Origin: Pseudobdellovibrionaceae bacterium
GTDB taxonomy: Bacteria > Bdellovibrionota > Bdellovibrionia > Bdellovibrionales > Bdellovibrionaceae
NCBI GenBank assembly: GCA_947374445.1
Contig: CANCBY010000023.1
Location: 1-20,731 of the forward strand
Direction: 5' to 3'
DNA: 20,731 nt
Shown here: positions 1 to 9,413 of the stretch, piece by piece
Position numbering within the stretch: the first letter of the stretch is position 1
Layout: every line of letters begins with the position of its first letter
Program-made: the position numbers and the translations under genes
The notes under the pieces: generated by a model
What the model was told of the DNA's origin: nothing
The model's input: the letters and a program-made list of their open reading frames with translations, nothing else
Database searches by the model: none

Positions 1-470
1 TTCCTCCGCCGCCGCAAAGTTGGGCTTCAGATACAAGTGGTGACCTTGGAGTTTTTTTGATCCGAATCAGCCCGGGTGGCGCGATTGAGTTTCCGATGGC
101 ATCAAATGGCATTGAGCGAAGTCTGTACTTTTTTTCAGGAAACGAGCTCTCACTGAATGGACAAGCTCTCCCCCCGAAATCGGGGCATCAAATGGCGGGC
201 GATTCTTCTGCCAAACTTTCTGTTCCTGCGACGAGTAAGCAAACCGTGGAGCTCCTTGTTTTGCAGGCAAGGCCGATCGGCGAGAGCCTTGCTCAGCATG
301 GTCCTTTTGTTATGAACACCCGAGACGAAATCATGCAGGCTTTTCAGGATTATCAGCGCACCCAATTTGGGGGGTGGCCTTGGCCTCGGCATGATATGGT
401 CCATGGCCCAAATCTTGAGCGATTTGCGAAACTTCCCGATGGGACTGTGCTGCGGCCTAGAACGCAGTAA
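1..470 (+). CDS. Pirin-family protein, C-terminal part (5' end outside window)
   Basis: The reading frame is open from base 3 to a TAA at 468-470, so the gene starts before the window; about 155 residues are visible. The visible part begins with PPPPQSWASDTSGDLGVF and includes GGAIEFP, RSLYFFSG and, near the end, GPFVMNTRDEIMQAFQDYQ followed by RTQFGGWPWP. These are typical of the inter-domain linker and C-terminal cupin domain of bacterial pirins. Pirins are cytoplasmic bicupin proteins; some have quercetinase activity and some act in redox signalling, but the N-terminal cupin that would hold the metal ligands is not visible, so activity cannot be judged. A TTG at 57 is in frame, but pirin-like sequence continues upstream of it, so it is not the true start. 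The gene converges on the M15 peptidase gene with 59 nt between stop codons. Confidence 0.88.
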   Translation, partial: PPPPQSWASDTSGDLGVFLIRISPGGAIEFPMASNGIERSLYFFSGNELSLNGQALPPKSGHQMAGDSSAKLSVPATSKQTVELLVLQARPIGESLAQHGPFVMNTRDEIMQAFQDYQRTQFGGWPWPRHDMVHGPNLERFAKLPDGTVLRPRTQ

Positions 471-529
471 TTGCAACAAACTCCAAACGGCTAAGCTCGG
501 GGTGATTTGGGAGCCTTGGCATTTTGACT

Positions 530-1183
530 TTACATTCCGTTAGGCGAAAAATGCATAAAGTCTTTTTGTTTTCCGTCGATTTCTCCACCCCACTTAAATC
601 CTTCGCGGACCATCAGCTGATAAATTTCTGAAGTCTTTGTAATAGTGCCTGGATTGCCCTGCCGATATTCACCTCCACGCAATATATGGCACTGAGGTGA
701 AAATTGCACGCATGAATCATAGAGGCCATTTTTTTCTGAATTGATGTCAATAGCAGTGCCATAGGAGTGATTGCTAAATTGGGTTCGTTGGCCAGCTGAA
801 TTCAATGGACCTTTTGATTTGCCAACGCGATATCCGACTGCACTCACAACAGGAAACCCTTTGTCTATAGAGTTGCCAACGGCCCGAGACACTCTTTCCT
901 TGAAATAGCGACAAACTTTAAATGGCGGCAATGACCTGATTTGAATTTCAACTTGGTCTTCTTCGCAAACGGTGCAACCCGCTACAGATCCAATCTCCTC
1001 AGTCGTGAGTTCCGATTTGGATTTAGTAACCTTCCGGTGATTGACAGATTTTTTTTGAATAGTATCCCAATCCCAAGTTTCGTAACTGCAACTGACCGGC
1101 TCTGAGGCGTAAGTTTTTTGCGAAAAATATCCGAAGGATAAAAACACCATCAGTAAGTTAACGAACCTGAACATTGACGACAT
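530..1183 (-). CDS. Periplasmic M15-type D-Ala-D-Ala carboxypeptidase
   Basis: A 217-residue protein starting at ATG 1183. This start gives a good Sec signal peptide (MSSMFRFVNLLMVFLSFGYF, then SQKTYA before SEP); a longer frame back to ATG 1252 adds 23 residues that bury the signal. The C-terminal half matches the VanY/M15_4 group: SNHSYGTAIDIN supplies zinc ligands His139 and Asp146, and KDFMHF near the C terminus supplies His211. These enzymes trim the terminal D-Ala from peptidoglycan stem peptides in the periplasm. Several cysteines in the mature part suggest disulfides. It is the last gene of a minus-strand operon and its start overlaps the 3' end of pbpC by 26 nt, so the two are probably translationally coupled. 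An AGGGA sits about 12 nt upstream of the start, longer than usual spacing. Endopeptidase rather than carboxypeptidase activity is possible. Confidence 0.85.
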   Translation of the reverse strand: MSSMFRFVNLLMVFLSFGYFSQKTYASEPVSCSYETWDWDTIQKKSVNHRKVTKSKSELTTEEIGSVAGCTVCEEDQVEIQIRSLPPFKVCRYFKERVSRAVGNSIDKGFPVVSAVGYRVGKSKGPLNSAGQRTQFSNHSYGTAIDINSEKNGLYDSCVQFSPQCHILRGGEYRQGNPGTITKTSEIYQLMVREGFKWGGEIDGKQKDFMHFSPNGM

Positions 1184-3515
1184 TTGAAACCATATTCCCT
1201 TTTTTAAGATAAAATTTGAACTGGCCCCTCTGTAGGGGCCAGTAGAATTCATCCTGATCTAAAGCAATTCGAATGGGCATATCATTTATAAAGACTTTCA
1301 CATCTGATTTGGCCCCTACATTTCTAAGTGCAAACCGAAGCTCCTGATGATCCATAGGTATTGTCGGATCGATCGCATAAGTTGTGCGATCAAGGGGCTC
1401 AACTATAAATGGCAAATCTTTATTCAGATCCGAATTTGCCAAAACCAAATCAGTCCTTCCGCACTTTTCTTTGAGCTGATTTTCGAGAGTTGGAATTCTT
1501 GATGTCTTGCCCCACTCTTCGTACTCTTTAGGCAGCTGAAGATATGTAATTTTCTCAGTCTTGCCATTGCAATTTGGAACAACAATCTGTCTGTGGAACT
1601 CACATAGGTGGGCTGGGCCTTGACCCTTTAGGTGATGTTCCAGCCGAGTTAGGGTGCAATATTTGCCAGGCTTCTGCCCTGAGAATGCGCAAACACGGCT
1701 AGTTTCGATCGCATCTGGCTTAACGATCCACGAAGGCCTTCGATACTGATGCACAAGATCCATCACCTTGTGAAACAAGGGCCCCGCACCTCGGCTTGCA
1801 GAGAGTCTTTGTACCATAGACGTTGAATTGGCATTTCCTCGCCAAATTCCAACTGTAATTTTTTTAGTAAAACCAATCGTCCAATTGTCTCGATAGTCGC
1901 TGGAGGTACCCGTCTTGACGCCAACTTCGTAGTCAAATTCAAGGGGACCAAATCGACCGAATTCTTCCTGACGAGCCTCTGGATCACGAAGAACATCTGC
2001 AATCAAAAATGCAGTCTCTTCAGGAATTACAATTCGAGTCTTCCCGATTTCACTTTTGATATATGAGGCAGGTCTGGACACTCCTAGATTTGCTAACGTG
2101 CTATAAGCTTGAGTGATATCCCAAAGGTTTACCTCACCATTGCCAAGAGCAAGCCCAACACCGTAGTAAGATGCTTCTTGAGTAAGAGTTGAAAATCCAA
2201 ATCGTCGCAGATGCTCCAAGACTTTTGCTTCACCCAGCTGAGATGTCATAAATAACGCTGGTAAGTTTTTAGAGTTGCCTAGGGCTTCTCGGATTGTTCT
2301 TGGCCCTGAAAAGTTTCCTCCATAGTTACTTGGCTCATAAACTGCCCTTTGTGTTGAAAAGACCATTGGGATGTCAGGAACAATACTAAAAAGACCCCAG
2401 TTATTTTCAAGTGCAAGTTCATAGACAAAAGGCTTTAATGCCGATCCTGGGGATCGTGAAACCCAGACACCATCGACCATTCCGTGTGAAGGATCAAAAT
2501 AATCCGGGCTACCGACATACGCTAAAACTTCACCTGTATCGTTTGAAAGGACAAGCACTGCGCCGCTGTCTCCAGTACCTCTCCGCTTTATCGTTTCTGC
2601 ATTTAACAAAGACTCCAACTTTTTCTGCAATTCAAGATCGATGGTCGTACGAACTTCCGAGGCTCCTTTTTTTTCGTCTAAAATTCTTTCCGTCAAATGG
2701 GGAGCATAAAATTCTGGATTTGTTCTGGTGAATTCAATGAGCTCATTTTTAGCCTGATCGAGAACCAGTTTTTCTTTACCCGCCAGCATTTTTTCCAAAA
2801 GAGCATTTCGTCTTAGTATAAGAGCTGCGTATTTTTTCACAAACCAAGTTGGATTTCGAGGAAGAATCGTGATTGTGGCCAGTTGGCTAGGCGAGAGACT
2901 ATCACAACTTTTGTCATAAAAATAACGACAGGCGGCCCCCACTCCAGAAATCTGATTCCCGAACGGCACGGTGTTCAGATAATGAGCTAGGATCTCACCC
3001 TTGGAGTATTTGAGTTCAATTCTCAAGGCTTGGAGAATCTGCGCTGGTTTATGAAGTATTCCTTTTAACTCAGGCCATTGAGTGCGCACAAGTTGCATAG
3101 TGATGGTACTACCACCAGAAACTTTTCGCATTTGCTTTACGGACTGAAAGACGCCTCTTGCTAAGGCTCTCCAATCGACACCATTGTGTGAATAAAAATG
3201 TTGATCCTCGCTTAGGATGAAGGCTTCTCGAATTTCTGGTGGAATTTGGTCGAGTGGAACCACATAGCGACGTTCACCGCTAATACTCAAAGCATGACGA
3301 ATCTCCTGGCCATACCTGTCCAAAATTCTTTGGCTTCCGCCCTCATTTAAAGACTGCAGATTTGAGCCCACGCGCAGCCAATCTATAACAACGAGCAGAC
3401 AAATGCCTGTTAGTGCAATTGCTATGAACCGACCAGGCCTAAGCCAGATCTGGCGCGATCGTATAAAGAGAATATTACTCTTCAATAACAAACTGAGCGG
3501 GAGTCGATTTGCCAT
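1158..3515 (-). CDS. pbpC: Penicillin-binding protein 1C, bifunctional transglycosylase/transpeptidase
   Basis: A 785-residue class A PBP. One N-terminal membrane anchor (about residues 29-47) precedes a GT51 transglycosylase domain with SEDQHFYSHNGVDW (catalytic Glu near 103) and GGSTITMQL. The transpeptidase domain follows with SPGSALKPF (SxxK, Ser near 358), SKN near 415 and VKTGTS (KTG near 534). The C terminus (VFINDMPI to FYWPLQRGQ) matches the BiPBP_C domain specific to PBP1C. All catalytic motifs look intact. The enzyme polymerises and cross-links glycan strands in the periplasm. The frame is open up to a TTG at 3542; I chose ATG 3515 because a GAGG lies 3 nt before it, but the start is uncertain, and it overlaps the end of the macroglobulin gene by 41 nt. 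Pairing of yfhM and pbpC is well known in Gram-negative bacteria. Confidence 0.95.
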   Translation of the reverse strand: MANRLPLSLLLKSNILFIRSRQIWLRPGRFIAIALTGICLLVVIDWLRVGSNLQSLNEGGSQRILDRYGQEIRHALSISGERRYVVPLDQIPPEIREAFILSEDQHFYSHNGVDWRALARGVFQSVKQMRKVSGGSTITMQLVRTQWPELKGILHKPAQILQALRIELKYSKGEILAHYLNTVPFGNQISGVGAACRYFYDKSCDSLSPSQLATITILPRNPTWFVKKYAALILRRNALLEKMLAGKEKLVLDQAKNELIEFTRTNPEFYAPHLTERILDEKKGASEVRTTIDLELQKKLESLLNAETIKRRGTGDSGAVLVLSNDTGEVLAYVGSPDYFDPSHGMVDGVWVSRSPGSALKPFVYELALENNWGLFSIVPDIPMVFSTQRAVYEPSNYGGNFSGPRTIREALGNSKNLPALFMTSQLGEAKVLEHLRRFGFSTLTQEASYYGVGLALGNGEVNLWDITQAYSTLANLGVSRPASYIKSEIGKTRIVIPEETAFLIADVLRDPEARQEEFGRFGPLEFDYEVGVKTGTSSDYRDNWTIGFTKKITVGIWRGNANSTSMVQRLSASRGAGPLFHKVMDLVHQYRRPSWIVKPDAIETSRVCAFSGQKPGKYCTLTRLEHHLKGQGPAHLCEFHRQIVVPNCNGKTEKITYLQLPKEYEEWGKTSRIPTLENQLKEKCGRTDLVLANSDLNKDLPFIVEPLDRTTYAIDPTIPMDHQELRFALRNVGAKSDVKVFINDMPIRIALDQDEFYWPLQRGQFKFYLKKGNMVSNVVNVQVR
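1221..1242. repeat. Perfect 9-bp hairpin in the 3' end of pbpC
   Basis: CTGGCCCCT (1221-1229), a 4-nt loop and AGGGGCCAG (1234-1242) pair fully. It encodes WPLQRGQ of PBP1C and lies about 40 nt upstream of the chosen M15 peptidase start in the transcript. It may influence translation of the downstream gene, or simply be codon-driven. Confidence 0.85.
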
Positions 3516-6500
3516 AAACCTCGGGTTCATACATCTGTTCAATTATTGCGGGATTCGCATTGAAGTCGCCGGTCGCAATCGCTTGCGCAACGTAAGCCAT
3601 TTCAAATTCCCCAGCGCTCATAAAATTCGCAAAATATTGAACTGCATGGAGCCTCATCTCGCGATGATAAAAACCGCCGCTGGAATAAAATCCATACCAA
3701 TCATCGTCCTCATCCCAAGCGTAGCTTCCAGCTGTTTTATTTTTTTCGTCGCTTGCATCCGTCTTCGACGTCCCACCTAGCGCGGTGTTAACGGTCTCAA
3801 GACCCGCAGGAAGGCGATCCTCCAAAACAACCTGGTTTCTAACTGCAGGTATGTTCACTTTTAGAACGACTTTAACAAGTTGGCCTCGTTTAAGTTTCAC
3901 GAGATTGCCTTGCTTTTGCCAAGCCCCGTCCAGCCCCTTCACAAAATAAGTTCGTCCTACCTGCATTCCTGAATTGACTGCGGTCGTTCGCACGTCCTTG
4001 TATGCTATTCGCATTCTTGCTGTGTAATAAAGGCGACCCTTGCCATTTTTTTCAAGATTTAAAGATGATTTTTTTCCAACTACACCAGGCGTGAACAAAA
4101 GGCTTTCGGAATGAGGGCTGTCTTTAAAAGACTTAAAGGATACTCCTTTAACCGCCTGCCCCATCGCGGACCCGGTCACGCTATAACTTGGAGTATCTTT
4201 TTCATAATAACCTGCATACTTGGCCAGAGCATTCTGGCAATAAATATTTTCCTGGGTGTTGTTCCATCGATTTGATTTTCTACCCGCAATAATCCAACGA
4301 ACCAACGGTTCGACAAATTTACCATTGGGATCCTCTACAAGCATCGCACTCAAAAGGCTGCAATTAGTTCTCGTTGTACTGTGAAGAATCTGAACAAAAC
4401 CATCGTCGTGTTGCTCTTTGAACTGAATACTTCCAGAAGTTAAATCGGCAGAACTATAAATTTCATTCTTTAGCGTTGCTAACAGTGGATTGGTTTCTTT
4501 GAACTTCGCAGCTGTCATCCACAAGAAGCTCTTTCCGAAGAGACTAAGATTCTGCCGGTCCTGAAATAATTTGTTCGCAAGTGCGACGGTGCTTTCGCCC
4601 TCTTGCGCTAATACATACGATGCCATCGCCAGAACGGTTGCTTTTGACTTTGTCGTATAGTAACTCGGAAAAGCCTCCGTTCCTTGGGCAAGGCGATGAA
4701 CATATCCAAACAGTTTTTCACGGGCCGAATCAGGCGATTTGACCTTTGAATCTTTCAACCACTGAAGGCCAAGTGCTGTGAACACCGACAAGTACGGATC
4801 AATTGTCCTTGGATCAGGCTTCCAAAACGCCATGGCTCCGTTGTCGTATTGAAATTTTGGCATTTCACTTAGTAGTTCTTCTGCCCATGATTTGGGATTC
4901 TTACTAAGTTCTGGGATTGAAAGATACTGTTTGAGGCCGATATATTGTCCGAGTGATATCGCCCTCACCATTGTTTGTTCCCAGCAAGTGTAAGGATAGC
5001 TAAAAAGATACCTGAATGAGTCATCTAGATGCGAGATTAGCGTCGGGCTGACAAGCACTTCCAATCCGCCAAATTCAGGCCTAATGCCCTCGGGAATTTG
5101 CAGACTTTCAGATACTTTTGAATCCGTCGTTGACCCGTAATTTGCAAAAGTCTCATAGGAAGCAAATGGATAGATTGGAATCGCTTCTTTGACACCATCC
5201 TTTCCGCTCGTTGCCGTAGCCAGAACTTCGAATGTCGCGGCAGTCTTTCCAAATGGTGTCTTTACGATCCAATCGAAGTAGCTTTTTCCTTCGCTTGGAA
5301 TTTTGATTTGCTTTTCTAAGCTGCCCTGAACCTCTACTCCTGATGTTTTGATTGTGCTTTTTATTTCTGCGGCACTCCCCGTGCGATTGAAAACCGTAAA
5401 CCGAGAGTTGAGCTTATCGCCCTCAGTAAGAAAGCTCGGCAAGGCTGGTTCTATCATTACTTTTTTTGCGGATCGAAATGTTCCGCTTCCGAATCCAAAT
5501 CGATGTTTCTGGTCGGCAGCAACTACAAGAACACGCCAAGTCGTTAGATTATCTGGCAAGCTAAACGAAATCTCTGCTTTGCCAGATTTATCTGTCTTCA
5601 CAGTGGGATTCCAATAAGCCAAAGGAAGAATATTTTTTCTGACTTTGCTGTCGCCAAAATCTCCATCACCTCCTGCCGGGGCACCTTTTTTTCCGAAATG
5701 TCGGCGGCCAATAAGAAACGACAACATTTGTGAAGTTATGACGTCACCGCCACGAAGGTTGTAAAACTTGTCATGAAGCTGATACCGCCCCGGATAATCG
5801 CCTGAGAGCTGCAAAATTTTCTCATCCACTACGGCCACAGAAAGTTCAGCGACGTCGTTTCCGCCTGGAGAGGTCACTGATAGTGAAACCTTTGAACTTT
5901 CACCTGGCTCGTATTGAATACGATCAGGAGTTGCCGTAACTTTCAAGACAGTGTCAGGGTCTTCAACATTGATCTTCGTAACACCCATTTTAAAAGAAGG
6001 TCGTCCAAGATCTACAGCGCCTTCAGTTTTTTCTGAAACCCGCCCCTTGATAAGTTGAACTCCCACGTAAAACCCAGGAGCATAGTCCTTTGAATCAATT
6101 GGGAAGGAAATGACTTCGGCACCCGTGGTGAGCTTCTTTCTAAACTGTTTCAGAATTCCAAATCTTTCGATGGTAATTAGTGCGTCAACCTCTTGGAAAG
6201 GGTTCTTGATTATAAATTTGGCTGTCTCACCGACCTGATAGGTTTTCTTTTCAGGAATGACATCGATGCGATCATGATTTTCGCGAAACCAACCAATATA
6301 TTCCTTGCCCGTTACAAAACGCTGCAATGCAGCCTGTGTCGTACGACCGCGAGCATCTTTTGCCGTCGCAACAATATAGTGATCTCCAGCTGCCTTAGAC
6401 TTTAAGCCACAGCCCTTAGGACTTTCAGCACTCTTAAAAGTACAAGTTGCAATTTCGCGGTCTTTTGTTTTTGTGTCGTAGTAAAAATAGCTGCCTTCGC

Positions 6501-9222
6501 CATGACGTCGAACTGTCTTGAACGTTCGATTGACCAGCTTAAGCTCAACTGTCACGCCAGCAATCGGATTTTCAGCATGATCAAGAACGACAATTTCTGG
6601 AGTAATCTCTTCTTTGGCCTCATAAGCCCATTTTGGCGTTTTAATCCCGAGACTGAATTTCGAATAAAAAATTTCTACGGCGCTATACCCAGCTATGTTT
6701 TTGCCCCGATCGTCGTGGAAGGCCACTCCGTATTCGAGCTTTCCATAAGACTTCAATTGATCATTCGGAAGAAGTACTCCTGAGGTCACGTCACCATTCT
6801 TGTCTGTTTTAATCTCGCCTTTAGCAACTTGCTTAACTTCAGCAGCTCGCGGCTTTTCGTAGCCCAGAATGTTCAAATCAAGCGCGTTGTCAAAAGTGAA
6901 GCTCTCCCATTTAGGAGCCTTTGGTTGCCAATAACCTGGAGTGAAGTTTGCGGAGTATTCACCAGAAGTGTTGGGCACACCTCCTCCGAAATGATATCGG
7001 GCTGTCGTCGCGAAGTTCGCGGAATCTCCGACTTCAAAATTTTCTTTTTGGGGCTCGATTTGAACCTTGAAAACTGGAAGTGTAAAAACCTGCACATCGA
7101 ATTGTCCCGCCAATCCCTCAAACTCGTCCGCATGGGCCGTTATATTGTATGAACCTAACGGGCTGCTGGCATCTAGATCGAAATTAAAACTAGCTGTACC
7201 AAATTCTGACAATTTAACCGTTTTTGTAAAAATAGATTTATTGAGAGCATCCTGAATGTCGATATTAATTTCTTTGGCCGGTCGTAACCCGTATGTCCTT
7301 GGTTCCCAATGACGAGCAAAAATTTTGACATTTACCTTTTGCCCAGGCTTATAAAGTGGGCGATCGGTGATTGCGTAGACGATGTGGTTGGTTGATTCTT
7401 TGAGTGGATTTAATGTTTGATTGAACTCGTAATAATCAAGACCCTTCCGTCCCGTTTCAAACGGCAACATTGAGAAATCATCCTTAGACTGAGCAACAAC
7501 ATAGAGGCGCTCTGTCTCACCCCAATTGCCGAACTTCGATCGCTCAGGATCCCATTTCTGGGCTCCTGGCACCTCCAGAAAACCCTTGGCATCTGTGGTT
7601 CCCTCAAAAACGGGACCTTTCTCGCTGTAAAGGCCAACTCTAACTCCTTGAACTGGCACTCCCGATTTAAGTGAGTTGACCCAAATCCCAGAGCTATAAA
7701 AACCAACTTTCGCCATAATTCCAAGATCTGTAACTACCGAAAAGAAATTACTACAGACCCGGTGGGCAGAAAACGGAGCACCACCAATATTACGAGCTGA
7801 CTCCATTTTGCCGACAAACATTCCGTAACTAAAATCAGGAGCAATCTCAGAAAGATTGATCGGGGCCGAAAAAGGGACATTCAGTTCTGCTGCTGATTTA
7901 AGAACTGTTCGCTTCATCCGATCTTTGAATATAAATTCTCTTCGCGAATTAGGATCATAAGACTCGCAGACATTATATGAGCTCCACATTTTGACATCAG
8001 AAAGGTTTTTGCTCTGATAATAATCGAGGTCAACCTCTTTGGCGTTGACGCCGCTGAATCCAAGTTGATGCGGTCCAAATTTCTCAAGCACACCATAGCC
8101 ATCAGGCAGCTGTAGCATGGGTGAAAAGTCACTTGTCGTCACATTGATCTGATCTTGGCCAACAAGTGGGCGACCAAACCGATCTTTAAGTCCAAAGAAT
8201 TGAACTTTGTGTTTTCCTGCCCCATTCATTGGGCTACGAAAGTAAATAGATTGAAATTCTTCATCAGGATACTGTTGATAGTATTCTGGAGAGCCTTCGC
8301 TCCCTGGAGACCAACCAAACTGCGGCTCAGTTTTAACTTTTCCTGCTAAGTTTTTACCAACAGTCGGTGCAGTGAAATTTACGCTCAAACCAAAATCAGG
8401 ATTGCATCCATCAATCTGTATCGTTTTTGCATCAACAGACTTACCTGCAATACTATCGTGGCATTGAACAGAGGCAATTTTGAATTCTGGATAAGTCGTA
8501 AAACTATAAGAGAAAGGTTTGGATGGCACCGATCCCATTGCAGATTTAGCCTCACCTTTAATATTAAGCAGACAGCTTTTGCTCACTCCGATAGGTCTCG
8601 CATAGGTGTAAACATAAGTTCGAGATTGATCGACACCCAAGTTTGCTCCAACTGAGTCCTTAATTTTTGCAACGTTCAACTTTCCACACGGGCTCTCTGA
8701 ATTTGCTTGAAGTGAACCTAAGTCCATCGATTGGTTGAATGTTAAATAGATCATAGGCAAATCGGGACCTTCCCAATCGATTTCTCGATTGACGACATCC
8801 CATTGGAGCGTCGTGAAAGTTTCCACTTTCGACGATTTGAGAATGCTTCCGTCCAGTGATCTGACTCCCGAAGGCACTGTTATCTTGTACGAACTTGAAG
8901 TGGGAAGAGTCCGATTTAGTTGGCAAGCCAACGTACTATTGTTGAGCCATCTCCATTGGCATTCAACTTTGGGTGACACTTCGATTGGAAAATCTTTAGC
9001 CAGCTTTTCAAAGTCACCGAGAGGAACCATTGGCTTGTTGAAGGTCACCGTAATCTGTTGGACATCAATCACATTCTCAACATTTGGTCGAACGAGCAAA
9101 ACCTGCAGGTCACTATCCCCACCGGCAGCCTTGACGTCATGCCAGCCAGGAAACACAGTTGCAATCGACAAAAACAACAAAATCCGCCCAATTCTTTTGA
9201 AACTGCCGCTGCCCTTAATCAC
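3475..9222 (-). CDS. yfhM: Bacterial alpha-2-macroglobulin with thioester motif (YfhM/ECAM type)
   Basis: A 1915-residue secreted protein. I chose GTG 9222 because AAGGGGG lies 4 nt upstream and the product then begins with a Sec signal (RIGRILLFLSIATVFPGW, cleavage near VKAA). Domains in order: an Ig-like/Big_5-type MG1 (VLLVRPNVENV), many MG domains (including TDRPLYKPGQKVNVKIFARHW), a short Gly-rich, probably flexible bait-like stretch near 1180-1197, and the family signature YWNPTVKTDKSGKAEISF then LPDNLTTWRV near 1203-1230. The thioester domain has CWEQ at 1413-1416, and the C-terminal domain ends with MYEPEVYGKS. Such proteins trap attacking proteases: bait cleavage exposes a thioester that binds the protease covalently. 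YfhM is thought to work with PBP1C, whose gene follows with an overlap. Unlike E. coli YfhM there is no lipobox Cys after the signal, so the product is probably soluble in the periplasm. Confidence 0.95.
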   Translation of the reverse strand: MIKGSGSFKRIGRILLFLSIATVFPGWHDVKAAGGDSDLQVLLVRPNVENVIDVQQITVTFNKPMVPLGDFEKLAKDFPIEVSPKVECQWRWLNNSTLACQLNRTLPTSSSYKITVPSGVRSLDGSILKSSKVETFTTLQWDVVNREIDWEGPDLPMIYLTFNQSMDLGSLQANSESPCGKLNVAKIKDSVGANLGVDQSRTYVYTYARPIGVSKSCLLNIKGEAKSAMGSVPSKPFSYSFTTYPEFKIASVQCHDSIAGKSVDAKTIQIDGCNPDFGLSVNFTAPTVGKNLAGKVKTEPQFGWSPGSEGSPEYYQQYPDEEFQSIYFRSPMNGAGKHKVQFFGLKDRFGRPLVGQDQINVTTSDFSPMLQLPDGYGVLEKFGPHQLGFSGVNAKEVDLDYYQSKNLSDVKMWSSYNVCESYDPNSRREFIFKDRMKRTVLKSAAELNVPFSAPINLSEIAPDFSYGMFVGKMESARNIGGAPFSAHRVCSNFFSVVTDLGIMAKVGFYSSGIWVNSLKSGVPVQGVRVGLYSEKGPVFEGTTDAKGFLEVPGAQKWDPERSKFGNWGETERLYVVAQSKDDFSMLPFETGRKGLDYYEFNQTLNPLKESTNHIVYAITDRPLYKPGQKVNVKIFARHWEPRTYGLRPAKEINIDIQDALNKSIFTKTVKLSEFGTASFNFDLDASSPLGSYNITAHADEFEGLAGQFDVQVFTLPVFKVQIEPQKENFEVGDSANFATTARYHFGGGVPNTSGEYSANFTPGYWQPKAPKWESFTFDNALDLNILGYEKPRAAEVKQVAKGEIKTDKNGDVTSGVLLPNDQLKSYGKLEYGVAFHDDRGKNIAGYSAVEIFYSKFSLGIKTPKWAYEAKEEITPEIVVLDHAENPIAGVTVELKLVNRTFKTVRRHGEGSYFYYDTKTKDREIATCTFKSAESPKGCGLKSKAAGDHYIVATAKDARGRTTQAALQRFVTGKEYIGWFRENHDRIDVIPEKKTYQVGETAKFIIKNPFQEVDALITIERFGILKQFRKKLTTGAEVISFPIDSKDYAPGFYVGVQLIKGRVSEKTEGAVDLGRPSFKMGVTKINVEDPDTVLKVTATPDRIQYEPGESSKVSLSVTSPGGNDVAELSVAVVDEKILQLSGDYPGRYQLHDKFYNLRGGDVITSQMLSFLIGRRHFGKKGAPAGGDGDFGDSKVRKNILPLAYWNPTVKTDKSGKAEISFSLPDNLTTWRVLVVAADQKHRFGFGSGTFRSAKKVMIEPALPSFLTEGDKLNSRFTVFNRTGSAAEIKSTIKTSGVEVQGSLEKQIKIPSEGKSYFDWIVKTPFGKTAATFEVLATATSGKDGVKEAIPIYPFASYETFANYGSTTDSKVSESLQIPEGIRPEFGGLEVLVSPTLISHLDDSFRYLFSYPYTCWEQTMVRAISLGQYIGLKQYLSIPELSKNPKSWAEELLSEMPKFQYDNGAMAFWKPDPRTIDPYLSVFTALGLQWLKDSKVKSPDSAREKLFGYVHRLAQGTEAFPSYYTTKSKATVLAMASYVLAQEGESTVALANKLFQDRQNLSLFGKSFLWMTAAKFKETNPLLATLKNEIYSSADLTSGSIQFKEQHDDGFVQILHSTTRTNCSLLSAMLVEDPNGKFVEPLVRWIIAGRKSNRWNNTQENIYCQNALAKYAGYYEKDTPSYSVTGSAMGQAVKGVSFKSFKDSPHSESLLFTPGVVGKKSSLNLEKNGKGRLYYTARMRIAYKDVRTTAVNSGMQVGRTYFVKGLDGAWQKQGNLVKLKRGQLVKVVLKVNIPAVRNQVVLEDRLPAGLETVNTALGGTSKTDASDEKNKTAGSYAWDEDDDWYGFYSSGGFYHREMRLHAVQYFANFMSAGEFEMAYVAQAIATGDFNANPAIIEQMYEPEVYGKSTPAQFVIEE

Positions 9223-9264
9223 AAAACCCCCTTGATGACAGAAATAACTCGCTTTGATCGAAGG

Positions 9265-9293
9265 ATTATGAAAGACGACCAAACATGAAGCAA
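9265..9293 (-). promoter_or_regulatory. Candidate promoter of the yfhM-pbpC-M15 operon
   Basis: On the minus strand TTGCTT (9293-9288), a 17-nt spacer and CATAAT (9270-9265) resemble a housekeeping sigma promoter; the -10 matches 5 of 6 consensus bases, the -35 only 3 of 6. Transcription would start near 9258, leaving a leader of about 36 nt with a strong AAGGGGG before the GTG start. It lies in the divergent gap between yfhM and the small exported-protein gene. Confidence 0.4.
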
Positions 9294-9413
9294 GGCAATT
9301 TAAACACGAAGGACGGCAACTTAATAGGCCCTTCAATTCGGACCTAGTGCGCTTTTTTTCTTTATTTTTAACTATTACAAGATAAGCTCAATTTGTTTAG
9401 AACAGGGGGCTTT

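Noticed and set aside
483..525. Bulged stem after the pirin gene (CCAA..GGCT pairing with AGCC.TTGG), followed by CATTTTGACTTT.
   Set aside because: The stem is interrupted, the loop is about 19 nt and the T tract is short, so it is too weak to call a terminator.
2411..2731. Open frame of 106 codons on the + strand within pbpC.
   Set aside because: Antisense to a well-supported PBP domain, no family resemblance and no ribosome site; a shadow frame.
8789..9235. Open frame of 148 codons on the + strand opposite the macroglobulin N terminus.
   Set aside because: It lies antisense to the clearly recognisable MG1 domain and has no recognisable features.
9223..9336. N-terminal extension of the macroglobulin frame up to 9336 containing LASC, which resembles a lipobox.
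   Set aside because: The extension is Cys-rich and unlike a signal peptide, has no ribosome site, and would place a second complete signal peptide internally. The GTG at 9222 has a strong AAGGGGG.
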